Below are positions 9,817 to 19,431 of a DNA stretch of 64,000 nt, piece after piece; position 1 is the first letter of the stretch; every line of letters starts with the position of its first letter. The translations under genes and the position numbers were made by a program. The notes under the pieces are model-generated. The model made no database searches. It saw only the letters and a program-made list of their open reading frames with translations, and had not been told where the DNA came from. The stretch comes from Alphaproteobacteria bacterium MarineAlpha11_Bin1 (lineage in GTDB: Bacteria; Pseudomonadota; Alphaproteobacteria; MPNO01; UBA830): positions 1 through 64,000 of the forward strand of contig PTJZ01000012.1 in the NCBI GenBank assembly GCA_002937455.1. Direction: 5' to 3'.

Positions 9817-9922
9817 TTGTTTTCTCGTGTTTTACGAAATATAGATTCAAGAGGCTTGGTCGTCGACAGTCGCGCCTCGGTGGGGAATAATCGGGAAGTC
9901 ACTAGCAAACAAGAATTTTAAA

Positions 9923-10543
9923 ATGCTGAAAATATTGGGGCGCGCCACTTCTTCAAATGTCATGAAGGTTCTATGGGCCTGCGCTGAGCTAGGTTTGGAG
10001 TTTGAACGAGAAGACATCGGTGGAAAATACGGCCGAAACGAAACCCCAGAATTCATGGCGATGAACCCCAATGGTCTGGTCCCTGTGATTATTGACAACG
10101 GATTCGTGAACTGGGAGTCGAATGCTTGCGTTAGATACCTCGCTGCCAAACACGATACTCACGGTCTATACCCTAAAGACATCCAAATCCGTGCGATTGC
10201 TGATCGTTGGATGGACTGGCAGGTTACCTCCGTTAGCCCAGCAATGATCCCGGTGTTTCGGGGTATGGTTCGTACTATTCCAAAGGATCGTGATATGGCG
10301 GCCATTGAGGATGGAAGGGTAATACTATCCGCGAAGATGTCGATTATAAACAAGACACTTTCAGATCAGCGTTTTATGGCTGGCAAGAACTTCACTATGG
10401 GAGATATTCCTCTAGGTATCGCGGCATGGCGTTGGTTTAATATGCCGATCAAACGAGAGGAGTATCCACATCTCGAACGCTGGGTCGATGCACTATCGCA
10501 GCGCCCGGGATACCAGCAGCACATTATGAAACCATTAATTTAG
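9923..10543 (+). CDS. Glutathione S-transferase family protein
   Basis: A 206-residue two-domain GST. The thioredoxin-like N-domain begins LGRATSSNVMKVLWACAELGLEFE, shown here in two parts, with Ser10/Ser11 in the position of the catalytic residue. The glutathione-gamma-glutamyl site is the usual NPNGLVPVI followed by ESNACVRYLA. The C-terminal helical domain carries the GDIPLG N-capping-type motif near 170. The start is an ATG at 9923. It stands alone, divergent from the hydrolase/LLM pair. GSTs of this type conjugate or isomerise electrophilic intermediates of aromatic breakdown; the substrate is not inferable. Confidence 0.88.
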   Translation: MLKILGRATSSNVMKVLWACAELGLEFEREDIGGKYGRNETPEFMAMNPNGLVPVIIDNGFVNWESNACVRYLAAKHDTHGLYPKDIQIRAIADRWMDWQVTSVSPAMIPVFRGMVRTIPKDRDMAAIEDGRVILSAKMSIINKTLSDQRFMAGKNFTMGDIPLGIAAWRWFNMPIKREEYPHLERWVDALSQRPGYQQHIMKPLI

Positions 10544-10758
10544 AGAGATAGTCGATGCCTGGAATACAGATGCATTCCCCATTACTTATATATTCAGATC
10601 AACTTGGCTAGCTGGCTCTACGACCCTTTTCTGCCGCTTTACACTAAGGAGGTCATTGCAAATAGCCGAGGGGCTTTAAGTAAAAATCTCCGAAATATCG
10701 GGGACTAAATATAAAATGTAATCGAACATCTCTTCGCGCCTAGTATAGGACACTTCCC

Positions 10759-11763
10759 CTAACCCAGCATTGGGTTAAGAATAATCTTGCCAACGCCGCT
10801 GCCGGCCGGGCTCTCAAGAAGAGCGTGCATCGCTGGAGCTTCGGAGAGCGGAACCACACGATCTATAACTACGTTAAGCTTGCCGTCCGCAGCAGCATCG
10901 AAGCATGGCAAAGCATCCTGAGCGTTACTTCGTGGATTTCCCATTATAGTTAATCGTTTGTAATAGACTGTAGCCATGTTAACTGGAATGATCGGCCCAC
11001 CATGCGCGCCTGCCGTCACCATGCGTCCCTCATCTCTAAGACTCTCGATACCAAGCGGACAAACCTCTGGATTAGCGATATTATCATAGAACAGGTCTAC
11101 CCCTTCTCCGTTCGTCAACTCGCTAACTACTTCGACCAAATCTACAGCGCCGTAATTTATGGCATGATCGGCGCCCAGCCGAGTCCCAACCGCCGCCCGT
11201 TCCGCGCTTCCCGCAGCTGCGATAACAGTCGCGCCTGCCGCCTTAGCCAACTGGATCCCTATTGAACCCAGATTGCCCGATGCCCCGAATATCAAAACAG
11301 TTTGCCCCGGCTTTAGATTACCCATGTTGAACAGAAGGTTGTAGGCGACTGGCCCGTGACGGGAGATAACAGTAGCCTCTGCAAAACCGACTTCATCGCG
11401 GATTAGCACGCACGATTCTGCCGGCGCGACAGTTAGCGTCGCAGCGCCACCATTACATTCAATGCCAAAACGGCCACCATCCGGCATACCTAATGTAATC
11501 GAAACACGATCTCCCACAGCGAAATCTGTAACGTTCGAACCGGTTTCCACAACAATCCCAGATGGGTCAACGCCGGGAATATGGGGCGGAGTAACACCGT
11601 AAAGCGGGGCCCGACCTGAACGAATTTCGACGTCCAAGACGCGATTTACAGAGACGGCATGTACCTCCACGACAAGATCATTTTCGCCAGGCACTGGATC
11701 TGGGAGATCCTCGTAATGCAGAACCTCAGGTGGACCAAAAGAGTTAAATATCATCGCCTTCAT
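10759..11763 (-). CDS. Zinc-independent MDR oxidoreductase (NADPH:quinone reductase-like)
   Basis: A 334-residue medium-chain dehydrogenase/reductase. The GroES-like half spans about 1-120, and the NADP-binding Rossmann half starts with VLIFGASGNLGSIGIQLAKAAG around 156-177. The structural-zinc cysteines of alcohol dehydrogenases are absent, which is typical of quinone reductases and enoyl reductases. It ends with a conserved-type GSGVGKIILNP. It follows the amidase gene with an 18-base gap in the same direction, and the HpcH aldolase gene is upstream, so a three-gene operon is likely. It may reduce an enone intermediate of that operon's substrate. Confidence 0.86.
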   Translation of the reverse strand: MKAMIFNSFGPPEVLHYEDLPDPVPGENDLVVEVHAVSVNRVLDVEIRSGRAPLYGVTPPHIPGVDPSGIVVETGSNVTDFAVGDRVSITLGMPDGGRFGIECNGGAATLTVAPAESCVLIRDEVGFAEATVISRHGPVAYNLLFNMGNLKPGQTVLIFGASGNLGSIGIQLAKAAGATVIAAAGSAERAAVGTRLGADHAINYGAVDLVEVVSELTNGEGVDLFYDNIANPEVCPLGIESLRDEGRMVTAGAHGGPIIPVNMATVYYKRLTIMGNPRSNAQDALPCFDAAADGKLNVVIDRVVPLSEAPAMHALLESPAGSGVGKIILNPMLG

Positions 11764-11781
11764 GGCAACGTCTCCAGAGCA

Positions 11782-13128
11782 TCAGAATAAATTGAGTATA
11801 CCACCTGCGTGGGCGAATAAATCCGCATCGGCGTTTGTATGTCCAATGATCTGAAGTCCGAGGGGTAAACCCTCATCTTGAAGTAATGGCAGAGTGACCG
11901 TTGGCATACCGACCAAGGAAGTTGGTACCGTAAATAAAGGATCGCCAGTCCATTCCAGCCCCCGAGGCGCCGCCCCCGGGGCTGACAAGGTAACACAGAC
12001 ATCGAATTGTCCATTCAGCGCCGCGTATACATTACGGACACGGTCCCTTTCCACGAGCAATTCTGAAAACTGATCTTGGGTCATTGATAGTGCTTGCTTA
12101 AGGCGATTGTGCGCACTCTCGCTGAGTTTCGAACTATCCATGTCTCGCTCATAGGTATCTAGCGGAAACCGTCCCTCCCAAGCGTTAATATTCATGGATA
12201 GTTCCATCGCGTTGAATATAGCCTGTTCGACGGCCTCAACCTCAGCATTATTACTACGATCCTGAACAGCTATCCCCGACGCTTCAAAAGTATCTCGCGC
12301 ACGCTGCCATTCAGCTTTTGCGCAGTCCGTGGCATTGCCCCATCCTGCCGTATAAAGCATCGCGATTTTCTTTGGTTTCTTCGCCGCCGGTAATTCCATT
12401 GGACCAATGACGCCTGTGTAGCCAGCGTCACCTCCAGTCCTCGACGTAATCTCTCGGGTCATTAACCAGCACTCTGCTAGGCTCGCAGCAATCATTCCGG
12501 TACAGCTCTGGCTGAAGCCATCAAAACTGCCACCGCGATTGATACCGCCAACGCTGGGTTTATAACCAAATGCACCGCAATACCCGGAAGGACGGATTAT
12601 GGAGCCAATAACCTGAGATCCGGTTCCTCCTGACAGCATGCCGGATCCCACAGCCGCCGCTGAACCACTGCTAGATCCTCCCGGAGTTCGCTCAAGGTCC
12701 CAAGGATTCCGAGTAACTCCGGGATGGGTTGCTGCAAACTCAGTAGTGACGGTTTTTCCCACCATAATTGCTCCTGCTTCACGCAGGGCGACAACTGCGG
12801 CACAGTCGCGCCCAGTCTCCATCCCGACAAACAGAGGTGATCCTTGGCTCGTGGGCATGTCCGCAGTTTCCATTACGTCCTTAACTCCAACGGGCATTCC
12901 GTCAATCAGAGAGAATTGCTTTCCAGTCTGCCATCGTTTTGTTGACGCTTCAGCTACAGCGCGGGCCGCATTTAAATTTCTGCAAACAAATGCCTTCACG
13001 TCATCTTCGCGGGCCTCCATTTCGGCAATGCAGCGCTCTAGAAACGCGCTGGGACTATCAGAACCATCGGCAAAGCCACCGGTAGCGGCAAAATATGAAC
13101 GCAGTTTCGGTATTTGGGGTCCCATCAT
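11782..13128 (-). CDS. Amidase-signature family hydrolase
   Basis: A 448-residue amidase-signature enzyme. The Ser-cisSer-Lys triad is visible as Lys83 in GVKDVMET, the cis-Ser near 152 in GGSSSGSAAAV and the nucleophile Ser176 in IGSIIRPSGYCG. Family members hydrolyse carboxamides, ureido acids or arylamides, and others are GatA. Nothing here suggests GatA because GatB and GatC are absent. The nucleophile loop reads GTGSQVIGSIIRP, slightly off the common GTDTGGSIR form, which points to a diverged substrate pocket. It lies between an HpcH/HpaI aldolase (22 bases upstream) and an MDR reductase. Confidence 0.9.
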   Translation of the reverse strand: MMGPQIPKLRSYFAATGGFADGSDSPSAFLERCIAEMEAREDDVKAFVCRNLNAARAVAEASTKRWQTGKQFSLIDGMPVGVKDVMETADMPTSQGSPLFVGMETGRDCAAVVALREAGAIMVGKTVTTEFAATHPGVTRNPWDLERTPGGSSSGSAAAVGSGMLSGGTGSQVIGSIIRPSGYCGAFGYKPSVGGINRGGSFDGFSQSCTGMIAASLAECWLMTREITSRTGGDAGYTGVIGPMELPAAKKPKKIAMLYTAGWGNATDCAKAEWQRARDTFEASGIAVQDRSNNAEVEAVEQAIFNAMELSMNINAWEGRFPLDTYERDMDSSKLSESAHNRLKQALSMTQDQFSELLVERDRVRNVYAALNGQFDVCVTLSAPGAAPRGLEWTGDPLFTVPTSLVGMPTVTLPLLQDEGLPLGLQIIGHTNADADLFAHAGGILNLF

Positions 13129-13149
13129 CTTCTCCTTTTCTCTCTTAAT

Positions 13150-14013
13150 TCATGCTCGACTGGCCAGTTCCAGTCCCTTTTCTAGGTCTTTATAGTGACG
13201 GCCCGGCGCCGACATCAAGAAACGATACCCTTGCTCCATGAGGTCCTGCATATTACCGGCATTAGCATGTGGGTGGCCGACTATCACATCATGCCGTTTA
13301 CAAATATCTAACACTTCGCTCATGGCGTTAAGTAATTCTGGGTGGTCATATTGGCGAGGAAAGCCAAGTTCCTGGCCTAGATCCCCTTCACCAATCAGTA
13401 TTGCCCCGATGCCGGGTACGCTTTTCAACATGTCGGGGAGGTTGGCGATTCCCTTAGTGTCCTCAATCTGTAAGATTACAAATATTTCTCCGTAGGGCGA
13501 AAGTGGCCAGACATCGGCCCTCTTATAGTATTCTTGCTGGGTCAAACCCCAGTAACGCGCGGCCCGGACTGGGCCGTCGCCGCGAATTCCCTGCGGTTCG
13601 TAGAGTGGCTTATCCGTCAGTCGTGGATATCGGCAGGCAGCAACCGCATTATAGGCCTCTTCGACCGTGCTGATATGCGGCCAAACAATACCGTAGACAC
13701 CGGTATCTAGCGCCTGCTTTGCATGCCATTGACCCATTTCAACACCATTGACTGGCACACGGGCCATCGGCGTGACGGCGGGTGCAATGGAACCGCTACT
13801 GGCAATCACGCGACGATCAAGCATAAACTGCATCGAATCCCGTAGGGCCATTATATCCCAGGGAAGGTGCTCGCCTTCGAACACAATCCCATTGTATTTG
13901 GTTGCCGCCATGTGGATAGCGGTTTGGATATCCATAGGTACAAATGCGGAAAATGCGGGCCTACCACTCTCTAGCACCCCTATGATTCCGTTTAGTCTTC
14001 CCGATGTGTCCAT
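13150..14013 (-). CDS. HpcH/HpaI-family class II aldolase/lyase
   Basis: This 287-residue protein is similar to metal-dependent 2-oxo-acid aldolases that release pyruvate, such as 4-hydroxy-2-oxoheptanedioate aldolase. Seen are VFEGEHLPWD near 44-53, a metal-ligand-type Glu in LQIEDTKG and an Asp in IGEGDLGQELG, plus GHPHANAGN near the C-terminus. I chose the ATG at 14013 with AGGGA just upstream; an in-frame ATG at 14112 has no ribosome binding site and adds 33 non-family residues. It probably begins a three-gene operon with the amidase and MDR reductase. The start is less certain than the family. Confidence 0.85.
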   Translation of the reverse strand: MDTSGRLNGIIGVLESGRPAFSAFVPMDIQTAIHMAATKYNGIVFEGEHLPWDIMALRDSMQFMLDRRVIASSGSIAPAVTPMARVPVNGVEMGQWHAKQALDTGVYGIVWPHISTVEEAYNAVAACRYPRLTDKPLYEPQGIRGDGPVRAARYWGLTQQEYYKRADVWPLSPYGEIFVILQIEDTKGIANLPDMLKSVPGIGAILIGEGDLGQELGFPRQYDHPELLNAMSEVLDICKRHDVIVGHPHANAGNMQDLMEQGYRFLMSAPGRHYKDLEKGLELASRA

Positions 14014-14165
14014 AAGATCCCTGTTCACATTGTTTACATTGGTATTCAATATGCCGGATGCAGTAAAGCAAACCAATCCACCGTAATTGAGTTTTTCACC
14101 AGAAGTTCTCATTTATTGGATGCGAGACTACAACGGTATAGAAATTCGGATGTCAGGAGACAAAT

Positions 14166-14975
14166 ATGTCCGCAGCAATTCCGCAACCAGACACGCCTCT
14201 CGTCGACATAGAACTTCGAGATAACATAGCGATCCTCTCCCTAAACCGAGCGGATAAGCGCAACGCAGTCAATGACGATATGCGAACAGACATTATCCGC
14301 GCCCTCGACTGGGCAGACCGTTCTCCCGGTGTTGCCGCTCTCGTCTTGACTGGACGCGGTAAGGGATTTTGTGCGGGTGGTGACATCTCCTCTATGCACG
14401 ACCGGCTGTCCGCGCCTGTGGAACAGGTTGGTATAAACGGTTGGCAGCGCCAACGCCGAACACACCAATTATTGACCAAGCTTCATAGCCTGCCCAAACC
14501 AACAATTGCGGCGGTAAACGGCGTTGCGGCCGGGCTTGGCGCCGACCTCGCCCTGTGCTGCGATTTCGTTATAGGCGCAACAGACACAACTTTCGTAATG
14601 AGTTACGTCCTTAGAGGGCTGATCCCCGATGGCGGCGGAATGTATTTTTTACCCCGCAGAGTCGGACTAGCGCGGGCGAAAGAACTGATCTTTTCCGGCC
14701 GAATGATAGGAGCCGAAGAAGCCAAAAACATCAACCTCATCGAGCAATTATCCGATCCCGATTCTCTGATCGACGATGCAGTTGATATGGGGAAAAAAAT
14801 GACGGTTGGATCAGCCGATGCCCGAGCTCTTGCAAAGTCCATTATGAACGGAAGTTACGAATCCACGATAGAGGAAGTTTTTGCTCTCGGTAGCCAAGCT
14901 CAGGGTATCTGCTACACCACCGATTATCACCGTGAGGCGGTCGCAACATTTCTCGATAAGCGGGAACAAACTTGA
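14166..14975 (+). CDS. Enoyl-CoA hydratase/isomerase (PaaG-like)
   Basis: A 269-residue crotonase-fold protein. It has the acyl-CoA oxyanion segment GKGFCAGGDISSM (65-77) and NGVAAGLGADLAL near 118-130. The second Glu of true hydratases is replaced (Tyr147), while GLIPDGGG supplies Asp155, the catalytic residue type of PaaG and other delta-isomerases. An isomerase is therefore more likely than a hydratase. AGGAGA stands five bases before the ATG. The stop overlaps the TTG start of the acyl-CoA ligase (TTGA), so the two are co-translated and the ligase probably supplies its thioester substrate. Confidence 0.85.
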   Translation: MSAAIPQPDTPLVDIELRDNIAILSLNRADKRNAVNDDMRTDIIRALDWADRSPGVAALVLTGRGKGFCAGGDISSMHDRLSAPVEQVGINGWQRQRRTHQLLTKLHSLPKPTIAAVNGVAAGLGADLALCCDFVIGATDTTFVMSYVLRGLIPDGGGMYFLPRRVGLARAKELIFSGRMIGAEEAKNINLIEQLSDPDSLIDDAVDMGKKMTVGSADARALAKSIMNGSYESTIEEVFALGSQAQGICYTTDYHREAVATFLDKREQT

Positions 14976-17044
14976 CAGATCTCGACAGAATTTTTCGTCC
15001 GCGCAGCGTCGCGATCATTGGTGCGTCTACAGATCCTCGGAAAGTGGGTGGGCGGCCCCTGCACTTTCTAAAAAAACACGGTTTCAACGGCGATATCTGG
15101 CCGGTTAATCCGCGAAAAGACCAAATCGAAGGATTTCAATGTTTTCCAAATATCGAGAGCCTGCCTGGGGTACCCGACGTGGCCGTGATCTTGTTGGGCC
15201 CATCACTTGTTATACCGGCGGTGAAGGAACTAAGCGAGATGGGTTGTGGCGGTGCCATTATTCTAACTGGTGGCTTCGCCGAAGCAGGAGAAAACGGAAA
15301 AGAACGACAGAAATCCCTCAAAACTGCGGCCGCCAGCATGCGACTGCTTGGACCGAATACAATTGGGTTGTTAAACCTTAGAAACGGTGTGATCCTCTCT
15401 GCGTCCGGGGCCCTCGATGAAAAGAGCCTCCAAAGCGGTAGTGTCGCTGTCGTATCACAAAGTGGCGGCATCCTCGGATCATTATTCTCTCGAGCTACAG
15501 CGCGCGGTATCGGCCTGTCTTATCTCGCCGCTACAGGTAACGAAGTAGATATCGAAGTCAGTGACGTTATGGCTTTTCTCTCCGATGATGAGGAAACGAA
15601 GGCCGTTGCGGTTTATCTCGAAACGTTACGCAATCCCGAAGCATTCCGTGAAGCCGCATCGCTGCTCTCGACCGCTGGCAAAAAGCTAATTGTATACAAG
15701 GTTGGCCGTTCGGAAACCGGCGCTCAGGCCGCTGCATCGCACACCGGTGCTTTGGTCGGAGAGGATGGTTTGTTTGATGCTTTTTTTCGACAGGTAGGTG
15801 CCATAAGAGTTAAACGCTATTCCGATCTAATTGATCTTGCGTCAGGTTTGTCACTTACGCCGATAGTTAAGGGTAATCGGCTAGCCATATTAACCCATAC
15901 GGGGGGAGCGGCTGGTCTAGTTGCAGACCTCTGCGGAATAGTTGGGTTCGAAACACCGGCCCCATCTCTTGAGACGGCGGGAAAATTGAGGCGTTTATTG
16001 GAGGACGAGGGGTTCGCTCCCGACCGCAACCCGGTGGACCTCACCCTCTCTGGACTAGATCCCGAAATTGTTTATCGAGCGATTATCACACTTTCAACGA
16101 GCAATGAATACGATTCCATCGTGGCTGTTGTGGGCTCATCCTCGGTCGGTCGACCTTATATGGTTGCGGATCCGGTAATCCGGGCAGCGGCCACGGAAGA
16201 TCTTCCGATCGTCGTCTACACGAGTGCCCACACCCCGGCAATTGTCACCAAGCTCAACGGCAAGGGAGTAGCAGTCTTCGATGCACCTGAAGCTTGCGCC
16301 TCACTTTTGGCGGCATCCTTGCAACCCGATGGTGAAAATAACGAGCGAGCGCCGGCGCTCGTAGAACCAATAAATTTGCCAACGGTTTCGGGACAATTGA
16401 ATGAGCTAGAATGTCGAGAGATTTTTGCCAGCTTCGGAATTCCCGCTGTCAAAGCAATAGGAATAAAAAACAGCGCGGAAGGCCCCGATGCCGCCTCGAC
16501 ACTGGGGGACAGCGTCGTAATCAAAATTCTGTCCCGCGAGATTTTACACAAAACCGAGATTGGAGGCGTCAAAATCGGTGTCTCTAGCCGAAATTGCGAA
16601 AAAGCGTGCGATGATATTGCCTCGGCGGTAAATCGTCATGGGATTTCGACCAACGAGGGTTTCATTATCCAGGAAAACCTATCCGGCGCCACTGAAATGA
16701 TCATCGGTTTTTACAACGATCCTGTACTTGGTCCAGCTATCATGATCGGGGCAGGAGGCACGCGAGCGGAACTGTTAAACGACACTGCATCATGCGTTCT
16801 TCCCGTCTCGGTAGCAGATATCCGTACAATGTTAGCGTCATTGAGGATGTTCCCCTTGCTCAAGGGGTACCGAGGCTCCACGGCTGCCAACATTGACGGT
16901 TTAGTTGAGATTATAGCCCGTTTCGCGCATATGTGCGGATGTCTGGGCAGTCGACTAGTCGAAGCCGAGATCAACCCACTTTTCGTCGACGATAAAGAAA
17001 TTTTACCACGAGCCGGTGACGGTATTCTCATATTTTCTAATTGA
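14972..17044 (+). CDS. NDP-forming acyl-CoA synthetase (acetate--CoA ligase family)
   Basis: A 690-residue fusion of the alpha and beta parts of NDP-forming acyl-CoA synthetases. The CoA-binding Rossmann domain is near 8-130 (SVAIIGAST). The succinyl-CoA-ligase-like domains include VSQSGG near 161 and the phosphohistidine loop with His257 in ASHTGALVGEDG. An ATP-grasp domain occupies about 470-690 (VVIKILSREILHKTEIGGV). It activates a carboxylate with ATP and CoA. Sphingobium FerA, a feruloyl-CoA synthetase, is of this type, so an aromatic acid is possible, but acetate- and other acyl-specific members look alike. The TTG start overlaps the upstream crotonase gene. Confidence 0.9.
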   Translation: MTDLDRIFRPRSVAIIGASTDPRKVGGRPLHFLKKHGFNGDIWPVNPRKDQIEGFQCFPNIESLPGVPDVAVILLGPSLVIPAVKELSEMGCGGAIILTGGFAEAGENGKERQKSLKTAAASMRLLGPNTIGLLNLRNGVILSASGALDEKSLQSGSVAVVSQSGGILGSLFSRATARGIGLSYLAATGNEVDIEVSDVMAFLSDDEETKAVAVYLETLRNPEAFREAASLLSTAGKKLIVYKVGRSETGAQAAASHTGALVGEDGLFDAFFRQVGAIRVKRYSDLIDLASGLSLTPIVKGNRLAILTHTGGAAGLVADLCGIVGFETPAPSLETAGKLRRLLEDEGFAPDRNPVDLTLSGLDPEIVYRAIITLSTSNEYDSIVAVVGSSSVGRPYMVADPVIRAAATEDLPIVVYTSAHTPAIVTKLNGKGVAVFDAPEACASLLAASLQPDGENNERAPALVEPINLPTVSGQLNELECREIFASFGIPAVKAIGIKNSAEGPDAASTLGDSVVIKILSREILHKTEIGGVKIGVSSRNCEKACDDIASAVNRHGISTNEGFIIQENLSGATEMIIGFYNDPVLGPAIMIGAGGTRAELLNDTASCVLPVSVADIRTMLASLRMFPLLKGYRGSTAANIDGLVEIIARFAHMCGCLGSRLVEAEINPLFVDDKEILPRAGDGILIFSN

Positions 17045-17119
17045 GTGCAATTTGCCAGTTCCAAACTGGAAGTAATCGACTAAAACACATCACATGATCG
17101 CTTTATCAGCCATATTGGG

Positions 17120-18025
17120 ATGACGAGTCCTCCACCGGACATATCTGTAATTGTACCGGCTTTCCGGGCAGAGAAAACAATTAGGCGCGCGCTTCAGAGC
17201 GTTGCTGCCCAGACCGCGTCGCCGAGAGAAGTCATCGTAATCGATGACGGTTCACCGGACGGAACAGCCGACGAGGCGGAAGCATGTCGCCCCATTTTAG
17301 ATGGTATAGAATTGTTAATAGAACGCCATCAGAATATGGGTGCGGGTGCCGCGCGTAATCGTGCAATCAAACTGGCGTCGTCACCCTACTTAGCATTTCT
17401 GGACGCAGATGACGAATGGATGCCTGAAAAACTTGCACGTAGCGTCGATGTACTTCAGACAGAGAATTATGACCTTGTTGCGCACGATTATTTGGCGGTT
17501 TCACCCAACGGGGAAACATCGGAAGTCGATTGCACCTCACGCTTCCACGAACATTCGGATCCTTATGTAAATTTATACCGCAAGGGATATCTCGCCACGT
17601 CGACGATCCTAATTCGTCGGGATCTGGTAATGGCGGCAGGGGGGTTTGACACCACCTTGAGAAATGCACAAGATTTTGATCTCTGGCTCTATATCCTCCA
17701 AGACCGCACTCTCACCTTCAAGGTTTTCGGCGAAGTACTTACCAAATATTACCTTACTGAAGGCAGTATCACCTCCAACACCGAAGAGCGAATCCGATGT
17801 GGGATAGAAATTGCGCTACGGTTCGCACCTGATTTATCTTCCAGAATGTATATTAATCTATGGATACGCACACTTGCGATATACATCGAGGCAATGCGGG
17901 CATACCTGAAGCGCGGCAAGAGAATGAAATCCATAATCGCCGTTCTTCGAGCCACTCCAGCATTGGTAAGTGTTACTTTTAAGTTGATTCGGTCAACACC
18001 AACCCCTCGCCAAACTAATCTCTGA
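17120..18025 (+). CDS. Family 2 glycosyltransferase
   Basis: A 301-residue GT-A fold transferase. The nucleotide-sugar site begins ISVIVPAFRAEKTIRRAL (8-25), with VIVIDDGSPDGT at 38-49, the metal-binding DxD-type FLDADDEW at 93-100 and the acceptor-side AQDFDLWLYIL near 190. It has no membrane anchor at either end, though the last 60 residues are basic and amphipathic. It likely adds a sugar to a cell-surface glycan or lipid. It lies near a GmhB-like phosphatase on the opposite strand, which also fits envelope sugar chemistry. Donor and acceptor are unknown. Confidence 0.88.
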   Translation: MTSPPPDISVIVPAFRAEKTIRRALQSVAAQTASPREVIVIDDGSPDGTADEAEACRPILDGIELLIERHQNMGAGAARNRAIKLASSPYLAFLDADDEWMPEKLARSVDVLQTENYDLVAHDYLAVSPNGETSEVDCTSRFHEHSDPYVNLYRKGYLATSTILIRRDLVMAAGGFDTTLRNAQDFDLWLYILQDRTLTFKVFGEVLTKYYLTEGSITSNTEERIRCGIEIALRFAPDLSSRMYINLWIRTLAIYIEAMRAYLKRGKRMKSIIAVLRATPALVSVTFKLIRSTPTPRQTNL

Positions 18026-18112
18026 AAACTAGCCCAGGTTCCCCTAAATTTTTTGAATCATTCAAGTGCCGCGGATTTGAGATACGTCATCAATCCTGAG
18101 AAAAACATTTCA

Positions 18113-18700
18113 TTATCGGAGAATAACCTCGAACGCTCCATCGGCAAGGGCAGTGGCGATATGGACGTCCCGGCCGCCGTAGCCGTCGGCGACCAGAAGG
18201 CCGGTTGGTAAACCAGCGGCCTTTCCCGCCGCAAGATCCGACACGCTGTCACCCATTATCCGACTTGTAGAGAGATCTAAATTAAGATCCTGTGCAGCTC
18301 GGATCAACATCCCGGGTGCCGGCTTACGAAATCTCGAATTTCGAGGGCCGCCGACGTTTGATGGCGGATGGGGACAGGCATACGTCGCATCAACCGTTGC
18401 GCCGGCTTGCAAAAGCAGTTCGTAGATACGTGCCTGCACCTCGTGGAACGCGTCCCAACCGTAATGGCCCCGTCCGATCCCAGACTGGTTTGTAACAATC
18501 ACGACAGCCTCGCCTGCTTCATTCGCTTTCCGCACCTCGGAAAGGGTTTCGGGAATCAATATCACGCCAGACGGATCGCTGAGATAATCAACAAGTTCGA
18601 TCAGCGTCCCATCTCGATCAAGAAAAACCGCAGATCGACCTTGATTCACAGCCGGTGTGCGGATATCGGCCCACAGATCTCCCTCTTCAATGAGTGTCAT
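18113..18700 (-). CDS. HAD-IIIA phosphatase, GmhB/histidinol-phosphatase-like
   Basis: A 195-residue HAD phosphatase resembling D-glycero-D-manno-heptose-1,7-bisphosphate 7-phosphatase. The Asp nucleophile pair is in FLDRDGTL (28-32). VTNQSGIGRG is motif II, RKPAPGM carries the motif III lysine and MGDSVSDL motif IV. In GmhB the zinc loop has CxH followed by CxC just before RKPxPG. Here CPH is kept (Cys109, His111) but the CxC positions are Ser122 and Phe124, so zinc binding is probably lost. The start at 18700 has GCAGG eight bases upstream; a TTG 27 bases earlier is also open. No heptose kinase or GmhA gene is nearby. Confidence 0.8.
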   Translation of the reverse strand: MTLIEEGDLWADIRTPAVNQGRSAVFLDRDGTLIELVDYLSDPSGVILIPETLSEVRKANEAGEAVVIVTNQSGIGRGHYGWDAFHEVQARIYELLLQAGATVDATYACPHPPSNVGGPRNSRFRKPAPGMLIRAAQDLNLDLSTSRIMGDSVSDLAAGKAAGLPTGLLVADGYGGRDVHIATALADGAFEVILR

Positions 18701-18933
18701 TTTATCAGCCTGCTCTGGTTCCAACAAAAAAAAGGGGGGCCTGCCCTTGAGCCAAATACGACTTCCTGATCGGTCAAATACGCGAGGTCATATTTAGTAT
18801 GGCGTCTTCTCGGGCAACTTTTAGATATCGTTTTAAAACCTACTCCGTCGGGCCGACGTAGCCAAGCGCGCAAAATATCACGATTTTCGCCGTATCCTTC
18901 GTGTATCATCATAGATAATCTGGGGAGAAAAAG

Positions 18934-19431
18934 ATGCAGCTGGAAGGTTCCTGCCACTGTGGTAGTGTACGGTTCTCTGTCCAATCGGACACCCGTTACC
19001 CCTATAATCGGTGCTACTGCTCAATTTGCCGAAAAACTGCCGGCGGGGGTGGATATGCCATTAATATTATGGGTCGTGCGGATACGCTTCAGATTGTCGG
19101 AGAACAAAACTTGTCAAAATACCGGTCAGAAAAAAACGACCGGGACAATTATGAGGTAGATGGTTTTTCCAAGGCACGTAGGTATTTCTGCTCTAAGTGT
19201 GGATCTGCCCTTTGGATTAACTCTATGGATTACCCGGATTTCGTCTACCCCTTCGCATCCGCTATCGATACCCCACTACCCGAGCCGCCGGAAATGACGC
19301 ATCTGATGCTCGAGCACAAGGCTTCTTGGGTTCCTCTTCAAGTGCAGGAATACGATACCGTGTTCGAAAAGTACCCAAATATAGGCATTGAGGATTGGCA
19401 TCGAAAAAGGGGCCTATTTGGAAATATTTAG
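18934..19431 (+). CDS. GFA-family (glutathione-dependent formaldehyde-activating-like) protein
   Basis: A 165-residue Mss4-like zinc-fold protein. The cysteine pattern of the family is complete: CHCG (Cys7, Cys9), CYCSIC (Cys27, Cys29, Cys32) and a later CSKCG pair before ALW. The named function, glutathione-formaldehyde condensation, was shown for Paracoccus Gfa and later questioned, so the true role is open. A GGGGAGA lies ahead of the ATG. It stands alone between a minus-strand phosphatase gene and folE. Confidence 0.88.
   Translation: MQLEGSCHCGSVRFSVQSDTRYPYNRCYCSICRKTAGGGGYAINIMGRADTLQIVGEQNLSKYRSEKNDRDNYEVDGFSKARRYFCSKCGSALWINSMDYPDFVYPFASAIDTPLPEPPEMTHLMLEHKASWVPLQVQEYDTVFEKYPNIGIEDWHRKRGLFGNI

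Noticed and set aside
11782..13128. GatA of the Glu-tRNA amidotransferase
   Set aside because: No gatB or gatC is nearby and the nucleophile loop deviates from the GatA form.
18697..18984. 95-codon minus-strand frame overlapping the start of the GFA gene
   Set aside because: It overlaps the phosphatase and the GFA gene, shows no family motif and has no ribosome binding site.
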